Assembly (NCBI RefSeq): GCF_900110225.1
Contig: NZ_FOCW01000001.1
Span: 558,001 to 622,000, forward strand
Direction: 5' to 3'
Length of the DNA: 64,000 bases
Origin: Allobrachymonas denitrificans DSM 15123
Lineage (GTDB): Bacteria > Pseudomonadota > Gammaproteobacteria > Burkholderiales > Burkholderiaceae_C
A program made the translations under genes and the position numbers. The number at the start of each line of letters is the position of its first letter. Position 1 is the stretch's first letter. The notes beneath the pieces are model-generated. The model was not told the DNA's origin, did not search any database, and saw nothing but the letters and a program-made list of their open reading frames with translations. Of this stretch, positions 1 through 6,978 are shown one piece after another.

Positions 1-512
1 TCTTCAAGACGAATCTCGAGGCGGCGCAGGCCATTGCGCGGCAGGCGCGCCTGCGCAATCTGGGCGGCATCATCATCGTGGACTTCATCGACATGGTGCG
101 GCCGGAGCACCAGCAGGGTGTGCTGGCCGAGCTGCGCCGCCAACTGCAGCGCGACCGCATCAAGACCATGGTGGGCGACTTTTCGCAGCTGGGCCTGGTG
201 GAGCTGACGCGCAAGCGCACGCGCGAATCACTGGCGCGCATGCTGAGCGAACCCTGCCCCACGTGCAAGGGCACGGGCATGGTGAAGACGCCGCGAAGTG
301 TGGCCTACGACATCCTGCGCGAGGTACTGCGCGAGGCACGCCAGTTCCATCCGCAGGAGTTCCGCGTGATTGCGTCACCGCAGGTGATCGAGTTGTTTCT
401 GGACGAGGAAAGCCAGCATCTGGCCGGCTTGAGCGAGTTCATCGGCAAGCCGATTTCGCTGCAGGCCGAGGCGGGGCTGGCGCAGGATCAGTACGACATC
501 GTGCTGATGTAA
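1..512 (+). CDS. rng: Ribonuclease G, C-terminal part (partial at window edge)
   Basis: The reading frame enters from the left edge (first full codon at base 3), so only the last 170 residues are present. RNase G is a cytoplasmic endoribonuclease of the RNase E/G family that matures the 5' end of 16S rRNA and takes part in mRNA decay. The visible part contains the catalytic-domain end with VDFIDM, whose Asp is a known metal ligand in this family, then EPCPTCKGTG, the CPxC zinc-link motif that joins dimers, and a compact end at QYDIVLM without the long disordered tail of RNase E. That short end is why RNase G is preferred over RNase E. The stop lies 4 bases from the stop of the convergent msbA-like gene. 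Confidence 0.9.
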   Translation, partial: FKTNLEAAQAIARQARLRNLGGIIIVDFIDMVRPEHQQGVLAELRRQLQRDRIKTMVGDFSQLGLVELTRKRTRESLARMLSEPCPTCKGTGMVKTPRSVAYDILREVLREARQFHPQEFRVIASPQVIELFLDEESQHLAGLSEFIGKPISLQAEAGLAQDQYDIVLM

Positions 513-516
513 GGCG

Positions 517-2550
517 TCAGCGATCGGCCAGCGCGCCGCGGTGCTGCAGCCGCGCATAGACGCCGCCGCTCTGCAGCAGTTCGACGTGGCTGCCTTGTTC
601 CACGATGCGGCCGGCTTCCATCACCACCACGCGGTCGGCGTGTTCGATGGTGCTCAGGCGGTGCGCCACGATCAGGGTGGTGCGACCCTGCATCAGGGTC
701 TGCAGGGCTTCCTGCACCAGGCGTTCGGATTCGTTGTCGAGCGCTGACGTGGCTTCGTCCAGGATCAGGATGGGCGCGTCCTTGTAGATGGCGCGCGCAA
801 TGGCCAGACGCTGGCGCTGCCCGCCGGACAACTGCGTGGCGTTGTGGCCGACGACGGTATCCATGCCTTGCGGCAGGCGCGCGATGTGGGCGGCCAGATT
901 GGCGGCTTCCAGCGCGGATTGCACACGGTCGCGGTCGATGTCCTGGCCCAGCGCCACGTTGGCGGCAACGCTCTGGTTCAGCATCACCACGTCCTGCGTC
1001 ACCATGGCGATTTGCGAGCGCAGCGCCATCAGCGGCCACTGGTCCAGCGGGATGCCGTCCAGCAGCACGCTGCCGCTGGTGGGCAGCACGAAGCGCGGCA
1101 GAAGGTTGACCAGCGTGGTCTTGCCCGAGCCGGATGGGCCGACGAAGGCGACGACTTCGCCGGGGGCGATGGAAAGGCTCACGCCTTGCAGGGCCGGGGT
1201 GTCTTCTTCATGGGGTAGGGTACCGGCTTCGGGGCTGGTACTGGTGTCTTGCAGAGGCGTTTCGCTGCCAGCCTCATCTGGGCCGGAAGGGGCAGAAACG
1301 CCAGGTTCAGGGTCGCCTTGTGTGGGTTTGGCGGTGCTTTCCCCGGCATCTGCCGAGGCTGCACCGTTTGCAACTGGACTTTCGCCCGGCCGCGCCGACG
1401 CCTGTGGCACATAACGCACCTGCACCGCGTCAAAGCGAATCTCGCCACGCGCCTGCGCCGGTACGGCGGTGCTGGTTTGTCCCTGCGGTTCGGGCGGCAC
1501 CGTCTCGACCATGGCCAGGCCGCGCTCCAGTGCCGCCACGCCGCGCGTGATCGGGTTGGCGACGTCGGCCAGGCGTCGGATCGGGGCCACCAGCATCATC
1601 ATGGCGGCCACAAAGGCGACGAAACCGCCCACGGTGACGGCGCGCTCGGCATCGCTGGCGGCCTGGGCCTGCCAGAGTGCAATTGTGAGCACGGCGGAGA
1701 GCGCCACGGCGGCGACCGATTGCGTCAGCGGCGTCATGGCAGAAGCGGCCACGGTGGATTTGAGCGCCAGCTGGCGCAGGCGGCGGCTCAGGAAGCCGAA
1801 GCGCTCGTTCTGCTGCTCCTGCGCGCCATGCAGGCGCACCATGCGATGCGCCAGCACGTTTTCCTCGACCACATAGGCCAGTTCATCAGTGGCCTGCTGG
1901 CCTTGCTTGGTCAGACCGTAGAGCCGGCGCGAGAGCTTGCGCATGACCCAGGACATGCCCGGCACCAGCACCACGATCACCATGGTCAGCTGCCAGTTCA
2001 GATAGAGCAGGTAGCCGACAAGCGCGATCAGCGTGAAGGTGTCGCGCGAGAGGCCTAGCAGGGCCTGCACCAGCATGGTGGCTCCGCTCTGCACTTCGAA
2101 CACCACGGTGTTGGACAGGCTGCTGGCCGATTGGCGCGAGAACAGCCCGAGCTCGGCATTGAGCAGGCGGGCAAACATGTCCTGGCGCAGCTTGACCATG
2201 CCGTCGTTGGCGATGCGCGAGAGGGCGTACTGGGCCGCAAAACCCGCCACGCCGCGCACCACGAACAGCGTCAGCACGGCGGCGGGAACGGCCCACAGCT
2301 GCAGCGAACCTTGCGTGAAACCGCGATCCAGCAGCGGCTTGAGCAGGGCAGGAATACCCGCTTCGGTCAGCGAGCCGGTCAACGTGGCGAGGACGGCAAA
2401 TACCCACCATTTGCGGTCGGTGCCGAAATAGCCGGCAATCCGGCGCAGGCGTGCGGCCAGGGACTGGCTGGGCACGTCGGCCGTTGCGGGAGGAGGTGCA
2501 GCATCAGAAGGCTGCGCGTCGGCGGCAGGGCCGGCGGGGGAACGATTCAT
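517..2550 (-). CDS. msbA: MsbA-type lipid A/phospholipid ABC flippase with an unusual acidic insert
   Basis: A full-length half-transporter of about 677 residues: an N-terminal six-helix membrane domain fused to one nucleotide-binding domain. Walker A (GPSGSGKTT, near residue 469), signature LSGGQRQR (near 573), Walker B ILILDEATSALD and the switch histidine in VAHRLST are all intact, so it should hydrolyse ATP. The family moves lipid A-core or phospholipids across the inner membrane. The start at 2550 was chosen because GAAGAG lies 9 bases upstream; an in-frame start at 2580 lacks a well-placed ribosome site. Oddity: about 70 Ser/Pro/Glu/Gly-rich residues (about 382-450) separate the A-loop tyrosine (VRYVP) from PALQGVSL, a spot that normally holds only a few residues. 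A related drug or lipid exporter cannot be excluded. Confidence 0.85.
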   Translation of the reverse strand: MNRSPAGPAADAQPSDAAPPPATADVPSQSLAARLRRIAGYFGTDRKWWVFAVLATLTGSLTEAGIPALLKPLLDRGFTQGSLQLWAVPAAVLTLFVVRGVAGFAAQYALSRIANDGMVKLRQDMFARLLNAELGLFSRQSASSLSNTVVFEVQSGATMLVQALLGLSRDTFTLIALVGYLLYLNWQLTMVIVVLVPGMSWVMRKLSRRLYGLTKQGQQATDELAYVVEENVLAHRMVRLHGAQEQQNERFGFLSRRLRQLALKSTVAASAMTPLTQSVAAVALSAVLTIALWQAQAASDAERAVTVGGFVAFVAAMMMLVAPIRRLADVANPITRGVAALERGLAMVETVPPEPQGQTSTAVPAQARGEIRFDAVQVRYVPQASARPGESPVANGAASADAGESTAKPTQGDPEPGVSAPSGPDEAGSETPLQDTSTSPEAGTLPHEEDTPALQGVSLSIAPGEVVAFVGPSGSGKTTLVNLLPRFVLPTSGSVLLDGIPLDQWPLMALRSQIAMVTQDVVMLNQSVAANVALGQDIDRDRVQSALEAANLAAHIARLPQGMDTVVGHNATQLSGGQRQRLAIARAIYKDAPILILDEATSALDNESERLVQEALQTLMQGRTTLIVAHRLSTIEHADRVVVMEAGRIVEQGSHVELLQSGGVYARLQHRGALADR

Positions 2551-2975
2551 GGAACACGGCTCTTCAAAGTCTGTAAGCATTGTAGACGGGGGAGTACCTC
2601 CGGGGTACCGTGGTTTGGCACAGGAAGCGGTGCGACGAAAAAGCCGGGACCCGCAGCAGGTGCTGCGGCAGCAAGGAGCGGGGCAGCCGGGATCGAGAAA
2701 GTCCGAAACGGTCGTGACTGGCGCTCCATGAGAAAAATATCACCACTTTTTCTTACGGTTTGTAACGGCGCGGGGTGGTGCTCTCCCGCGTTCCCTGTGT
2801 AGCATGTCCTGTGCCCGGCGATGTCCGGGATGTGCAGGGGCCCCCTGAGTGCCAATACGGCGCCGGTTTTTGGATGCCGTGCACACGGTGGATCCCGCAC
2901 CTGAATACGCTGCTTGCCCGACGCAGGGTGGCACTGGTGGCGCCCGCATGGCGCTTCTTCCCACGATTCGTTTCC
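2551..2975. other. Divergent intergenic region between msbA and tolB
   Basis: About 425 bases with no gene I can support. It must hold the promoters of the leftward msbA gene and the rightward tolB-pal-cpoB genes. The tolB frame stays open upstream to about 2775, but the extra residues do not resemble a signal peptide or any TolB N-terminus, so this stretch is treated as non-coding. I saw no convincing intrinsic terminator or known riboswitch here. Confidence 0.5.
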
Positions 2976-4319
2976 ATGCTGATTGACCTGATACGCCAAT
3001 CCCTTTCTCCCTTGTTTGTGCGGCACGCCGGCCGGGCTGGCACCAGCCCGAAAGCGCGAAGCGTCGCGCTGACAGGTGTCCTGCTGGCAGGTCTTGCCAG
3101 CGCACCGGCCTGGGCCGAGTTCCGCGTCGAGATCACGGGGGCCGGGGTGACCCAGTATCCGATCACCTCATCGCCATTTCGTGGCGAAGCGGAGGCGCCG
3201 CAGAAGCCGGCTTCCATCATCCAGGCCGACCTGGTGCGTACCGGCCTGTTCCGTGCCGTGCCGGTCGAGGCCGGGCAGCTCGACGAAAGCAGCAAGCCGG
3301 TGGTGACGACCTTCCGCGCCGCCGGCTCCGACTATGTGGTGGCTGGCAGCGTGCAGCGCCAGGGTGATGGCCGCTATGCGGTGCGCTTCCGCCTGTGGGA
3401 TGTGGTGAAGAACAGCGACATGGGCGGCCAGAGCTACACGGTGCCGCAGGCCGATCTTCGCCTGGCCTCGCACCGCGCTGCCGACTGGATCTACGAGCGC
3501 ATCACGGGCGAGAAGGGCGTGTTCTCAAGCCGCGTGTCCTACGTGACCAAGGCCGGTGGCCGCTACACGCTGTGGGTGGCCGATGCCGATGGCGAGAATG
3601 CGCAGGCCGCGCTGAGCAGCCGCCAGTCCATCATCTCTCCGTCCTGGTCGCCGGACGGCAGCAAGCTGGCCTATGTGTCGTTCGAGAGCGGCAAGCCGGT
3701 GGTGTACGTGCATGACGTGCGCAGCGGCCAGCGCCGCGCCGTGGCCAACTTCCGCGGCTCCAACAGCGCGCCGGCCTGGTCGCCGGATGGCCGCACACTG
3801 GCCGTGACGCTGACCAAGGATGGCGGCTCTCAGCTCTACCTGATTCCCGCCGCCGGCGGCGAGCCGCGCCTGCTGTCGCGCAGCGTGGGCATCGATACCG
3901 AAGCCACCTTCAGCCCGGATGGCGGCAGCGTCTATTTCGTGAGCGACCGTGGCGGTTCGCCGCAGATCTACCGCATTGCCACCAGCGGCGGCGAGGCCAG
4001 GCGCATCACCTTCCAGGGCGGCTACAACATCTCCCCCAGCATCAGCGCCGATGGCCGCAGCATGGCCTACATCACGCGCAGCGGCGGCTACAAGGTGGCT
4101 GTCATGGATCTGCAAAGCGGCACTGTCAATCTGGTGACCGATACCGCACACGACGAGAAGCCCAGCTTTGCCCCGAACAGCAAGATGATCGTCTATGCCA
4201 CGCGCACCGCAGGTGGTGAGGCACTGATGACCACCAGCATCGACGGCAAGATCAAGACCCGCCTGGCCGGCCGCAGCGGAGACATCCGCGAGCCGGCCTG
4301 GGCACCCATGGGCCGCTGA
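2976..4319 (+). CDS. tolB: Tol-Pal system periplasmic protein TolB
   Basis: TolB is the periplasmic beta-propeller of the Tol-Pal envelope-constriction machine and binds Pal. The product is 447 residues, close to the usual 430. A signal peptide ends at SAPAWA before EFRVEIT (about residues 46-48), followed by the small N-terminal domain and a six-bladed propeller from about residue 200 whose blades show repeated SPDG motifs (SWSPDG, AWSPDG, TFSPDG). The start at 2976 gives the shortest N-terminal extension that keeps the signal peptide; no strong ribosome site is visible, so the start is less certain than the gene. It lies 46 bases upstream of pal. TolQ, TolR and TolA are not in the window. 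Confidence 0.95.
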   Translation: MLIDLIRQSLSPLFVRHAGRAGTSPKARSVALTGVLLAGLASAPAWAEFRVEITGAGVTQYPITSSPFRGEAEAPQKPASIIQADLVRTGLFRAVPVEAGQLDESSKPVVTTFRAAGSDYVVAGSVQRQGDGRYAVRFRLWDVVKNSDMGGQSYTVPQADLRLASHRAADWIYERITGEKGVFSSRVSYVTKAGGRYTLWVADADGENAQAALSSRQSIISPSWSPDGSKLAYVSFESGKPVVYVHDVRSGQRRAVANFRGSNSAPAWSPDGRTLAVTLTKDGGSQLYLIPAAGGEPRLLSRSVGIDTEATFSPDGGSVYFVSDRGGSPQIYRIATSGGEARRITFQGGYNISPSISADGRSMAYITRSGGYKVAVMDLQSGTVNLVTDTAHDEKPSFAPNSKMIVYATRTAGGEALMTTSIDGKIKTRLAGRSGDIREPAWAPMGR

Positions 4320-4365
4320 CGCGGACCGCTTTTTACGTTAACCACGCACAAAAGGAGTCATCGAC

Positions 4366-4854
4366 ATGCAGCGTACCCTTCTGACCCTCGCCATTGCCGC
4401 TTCCCTGGCCGCCTGTTCCTCTGCCGTGAAGGTGGATGAATCGGCCAATGCCGGCTCCGGCACCGATGCGCAATCCACCGTTGCCCCGGTGGGCACCGAA
4501 TCCGGCCTGGCTGGCAGCGGCGGCCCGCAGGATGCGGCCAAGGTGGTCTACTTCGACTTCGACCAGTACACGGTGCGCGCCGATGCCCGTCCCACCGTCG
4601 AGGGCAATGCCCGCTGGCTGAACGCCAACAAGAACGCCAAAGTGATGCTGGAAGGCCATACCGACGAAGTGGGTGGCCGTGAATACAATCTGGCACTGGG
4701 CCAGAAGCGTGCCGAAGCCGTGCGCCGTTCGCTGTCCGTGCTGGGCGTTGCCGATTCCCAGATGGAAGCGGTGAGCTTTGGCGAGGAGCGCCCGGCAGTG
4801 AGCGGAGGCGGCGAGAACGAGCGTAACCGCCGCGTGGAATTCAAGTACCGCTGA
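4366..4854 (+). CDS. pal: Peptidoglycan-associated lipoprotein Pal
   Basis: Outer-membrane lipoprotein that anchors the Tol-Pal complex to peptidoglycan. The N-terminus has a lipoprotein signal with lipobox LAAC (Cys about residue 17) followed by Ser-Ser, consistent with outer-membrane sorting. The C-terminal half is an OmpA-like peptidoglycan-binding domain with VVYFDFDQYTV, LEGHTDEVGGREYN and the terminal ENERNRRVEF, which contains the diaminopimelate-binding Asp/Arg signature of the family. Length 162 residues is typical. An AAAGGAG ribosome site precedes the ATG. It lies between tolB and cpoB in the canonical order. Confidence 0.96.
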   Translation: MQRTLLTLAIAASLAACSSAVKVDESANAGSGTDAQSTVAPVGTESGLAGSGGPQDAAKVVYFDFDQYTVRADARPTVEGNARWLNANKNAKVMLEGHTDEVGGREYNLALGQKRAEAVRRSLSVLGVADSQMEAVSFGEERPAVSGGGENERNRRVEFKYR

Positions 4855-4879
4855 TGGGCGGCTTTGCAGGCAGACAGGG

Positions 4880-5671
4880 ATGACCATGAAATCGGATGCT
4901 GGAGTGGGGCTGGATGTGAAACGCGGCGGCGCGCCCATGGGCGCGGTGCTGCTGGCGCTGGCGGCTGCGGTGCTGACACCGCTGCCGGCGCAGGCCCAGC
5001 TGTTCGGTGACAACGAGGCGCGCCGTGCGATCCTGGACTTGCGCCAGCGTTACCAGACGCTGACGGAGGAGCAGGCGCGCACGCGCAGCAGCATGCTCGA
5101 ACTGCAGAACCAGATCGATTCCCTGCGCAGCGAACTGGCCAAGTCGCGCGGGCGCGAGGAACAGCTCTCGCGCGACATGGCCGAGATGCAGCAGCGCCAG
5201 AAGGATCTGGCGCGTGCGGTGGAGGAGCGCGGCTCTTCCGCGGCGCGTCCGTCCTCGTCTGCCGCCAATGGCGAAGAGGCCGAAGCGGCGGCCGGTGGCA
5301 AGGAGAAGGCCGAATTCGATGCCGCCCTGAACCACTTCCGCAAGGGCGACTATGCCAGGGCGCAAACGGCCTTCCGCGCCTTTGTGCGCAACCGTCCGCA
5401 AAGCAGCATGAAGACCTCGGCCCTGTTCTGGCTGGGCAACTCGGATTACGCCCAGCGCAACTACCGCAGTGCCATGGCCAACTTCCGTGCCGTGGTGGCG
5501 CAGGCGCCGGATCATGAGCGCGCACCGGAAGCGCTGCTGTCGATCGCCAATTGCCAGACCGAGCTGAAGGAAACGGCGGCGGCACGCGCGACGCTGGAGC
5601 AGCTGGTGGCCAAATATCCGCGAACCGAGGCGGCGCAGGCTGCGCGGGACCGGCTGGCGCGGCTGAAGTGA
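4880..5671 (+). CDS. cpoB: Cell division coordinator CpoB (YbgF)
   Basis: Periplasmic TPR protein that links Tol-Pal activity with septal peptidoglycan synthesis by PBP1B. A signal peptide (AAAVLTPLPAQAQ, cleavage about residue 40) is followed by a coiled-coil trimerisation segment (about 50-120, rich in Glu/Gln/Arg), a Ser/Ala linker, and C-terminal TPR repeats (FDAALNHFRKGDYARAQTAF, SALFWLGNSDYAQRNYRSA, and a third). The length of 263 residues fits the family. Two in-frame ATGs lie 6 bases apart (4880 and 4886); the second is better spaced from the upstream CAGGG. It is the third gene of the tolB-pal-cpoB run and is followed by stem-loops that probably end the transcript. Confidence 0.93.
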   Translation: MTMKSDAGVGLDVKRGGAPMGAVLLALAAAVLTPLPAQAQLFGDNEARRAILDLRQRYQTLTEEQARTRSSMLELQNQIDSLRSELAKSRGREEQLSRDMAEMQQRQKDLARAVEERGSSAARPSSSAANGEEAEAAAGGKEKAEFDAALNHFRKGDYARAQTAFRAFVRNRPQSSMKTSALFWLGNSDYAQRNYRSAMANFRAVVAQAPDHERAPEALLSIANCQTELKETAAARATLEQLVAKYPRTEAAQAARDRLARLK

Positions 5672-5739
5672 TCGCTGTTGTCGCGGCTCGCGTACGGCCG
5701 CTTGTGATGACGGCGCACGCAGGGCAGGCACCGCTGAAA

Positions 5740-5788
5740 CAATCGCTACTGTAGCGATTGTCTGATGCCCGCCCTGTGCGGGCATTTT
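5740..5788 (+). terminator. Palindrome plus probable intrinsic terminator after cpoB
   Basis: Two adjacent structures. At 5740-5760 there is a perfect palindrome of two 10-base arms (CAATCGCTAC / GTAGCGATTG) with one base between. At 5765-5785 an 8-bp stem (ATGCCCGC / GCGGGCAT) closes a 5-base loop and is followed by a short T run at 5786-5788. The second hairpin looks like a weak Rho-independent terminator for the tol-pal operon, only 15 bases before tcdA. The first could stabilise the RNA end or be a protein site. Confidence 0.55.
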
Positions 5789-5802
5789 GGTATTCTTCAC
5801 CC

Positions 5803-6624
5803 ATGTCCGAGATGTTTGTGCCCCCGGTTTCCTCTTCTCCCTTGCCTGTCATCGTCGACCGCGCGCGCCGCTTCGGCGGGGTGGGGCGGCTCTATGGCAA
5901 GGCCGGAGCAGAGCGCATTGCGCAGGCGCATGTGGTGGTGGTCGGCATTGGCGGCGTCGGTTCCTGGGCGGTGGAGACGCTGGCACGCACCGGCATCGGC
6001 CGCCTGACGCTGATCGACATGGACCATGTGGCCGAATCCAACATCAACCGCCAGATTCATGCGGGGGATGCCACTCTGGGACAGGCCAAGATCGTGGCCA
6101 TGCAGCAGCGCATTGCGGGCTACCATCCCGACTGCCGGGTGGATCTGGTTGATGACTTTGTGACGGCGGACAACTGGGAGCAGCTGGTGCCCGCCGATGC
6201 CACGGCCGTGATCGACGCCTGTGACCAGATGGGCGCCAAGACGGCGATGGCGGCCTGGGCCCGGCGCAACAAGGCACTGTTTGTGAGCGTGGGTGCGGCG
6301 GGCGGCAAGCAACAGGCGCATCTGGTGGAGCTGGATGACCTGAGCCGGGCCACGCACGATCCGCTGCTGGCGCAGTTGCGCTACCGCCTGCGCAAGCAGC
6401 ACGGTGCACCGCGCGACGGCAAGAGCATCGGTGTGCAGTGCGTGTTTAGCCGCGAGGCGGTGCAGCTGCCCGTGAGCGACAGCTGCGAGGTGGATGGCAT
6501 GGTCGATGGCAGCCTGAATTGCGCCGGCTATGGCTCGGCTGTTGCGGTCACCGCCACATTCGGCATGTGCGCAGCCGGCTGGATTCTGAAAAAAATTGCC
6601 GAAGCCTTGCCGAAGCCGCGATAA
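5803..6624 (+). CDS. tcdA: tRNA cyclic N6-threonylcarbamoyladenosine (ct6A) dehydratase TcdA
   Basis: An E1-like (ThiF/MoeB superfamily) enzyme that uses ATP to cyclise t6A37 to ct6A in ANN-decoding tRNAs; older names are CsdL and YgdL. The sequence shows the opening RFGGVGRLYG, the nucleotide-binding GIGGVGSWAVETLARTGIG (about 46-64), the acidic LIDMDHVAESNINRQ with the adenylation Arg, and IDACDQMGAK. The C-terminus carries the Cys-containing NCAGYGSAVAVTATFG typical of this branch. Length is 273 residues. The ATG at 5803 was chosen because it directly precedes the conserved region; an in-frame start 45 bases upstream would run through the terminator hairpin. Confidence 0.92.
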   Translation: MSEMFVPPVSSSPLPVIVDRARRFGGVGRLYGKAGAERIAQAHVVVVGIGGVGSWAVETLARTGIGRLTLIDMDHVAESNINRQIHAGDATLGQAKIVAMQQRIAGYHPDCRVDLVDDFVTADNWEQLVPADATAVIDACDQMGAKTAMAAWARRNKALFVSVGAAGGKQQAHLVELDDLSRATHDPLLAQLRYRLRKQHGAPRDGKSIGVQCVFSREAVQLPVSDSCEVDGMVDGSLNCAGYGSAVAVTATFGMCAAGWILKKIAEALPKPR

Positions 6625-6677
6625 GGGTGCTAGAATTCAAGTCTTCGTTGGGCAGAGATGCTTGATGAAGCAGGAGT

Positions 6678-6753
6678 GGGTCGTTAGCTCAGTTGGTAGA
6701 GCAGCGGACTTTTAATCCGTTGGTCACAAGTTCGAATCTTGTACGACCTACCA
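6678..6753 (+). tRNA. tRNA-Lys (anticodon TTT), copy 1
   Basis: A 76-base cloverleaf with CCA encoded. The acceptor stem GGGTCGT pairs with ACGACCT (one G-U at the outer pair), the D-arm is TAGCTCAGTTGGTAGAGCA, the anticodon loop CTTTTAA reads TTT, and the T-arm has TTCGAATC. Identical in sequence to the second copy 76 bases downstream. Confidence 0.98.
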
Positions 6754-6829
6754 CTCATATCAGCCACCAGGTGCACAAGCCTTGTGGTTTTTTCTTTCCG
6801 GATGCGGCATTTGCCGCGTTCGGGAGTGT

Positions 6830-6905
6830 GGGTCGTTAGCTCAGTTGGTAGAGCAGCGGACTTTTAATCCGTTGGTCACAAGTTCGAATCTTGTACGACC
6901 TACCA
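6830..6905 (+). tRNA. tRNA-Lys (anticodon TTT), copy 2
   Basis: Identical 76-base copy of the preceding tRNA-Lys, including the encoded CCA. The 76-base spacer contains a small CACAAG/CTTGTG hairpin before a T run and a GCGGC/GCCGC hairpin, which may be RNA-processing signals. The pair is probably transcribed together and ends at the terminator immediately downstream. Confidence 0.98.
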
Positions 6906-6914
6906 CCATCCAAG

Positions 6915-6946
6915 GCGCCAGGAATGCAGATTCCCGGCGCTTTTTT
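6915..6946 (+). terminator. Intrinsic terminator of the tRNA-Lys pair
   Basis: A GCGCC/GGCGC stem with additional inner pairing (GGAAT/ATTCC) around a GCAG loop, followed by six Ts at 6941-6946. It begins 10 bases after the tRNA CCA end. Confidence 0.85.
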
Positions 6947-6978
6947 GTTGGTTGCCCAACTCTGGCAAACTGCCAGTA

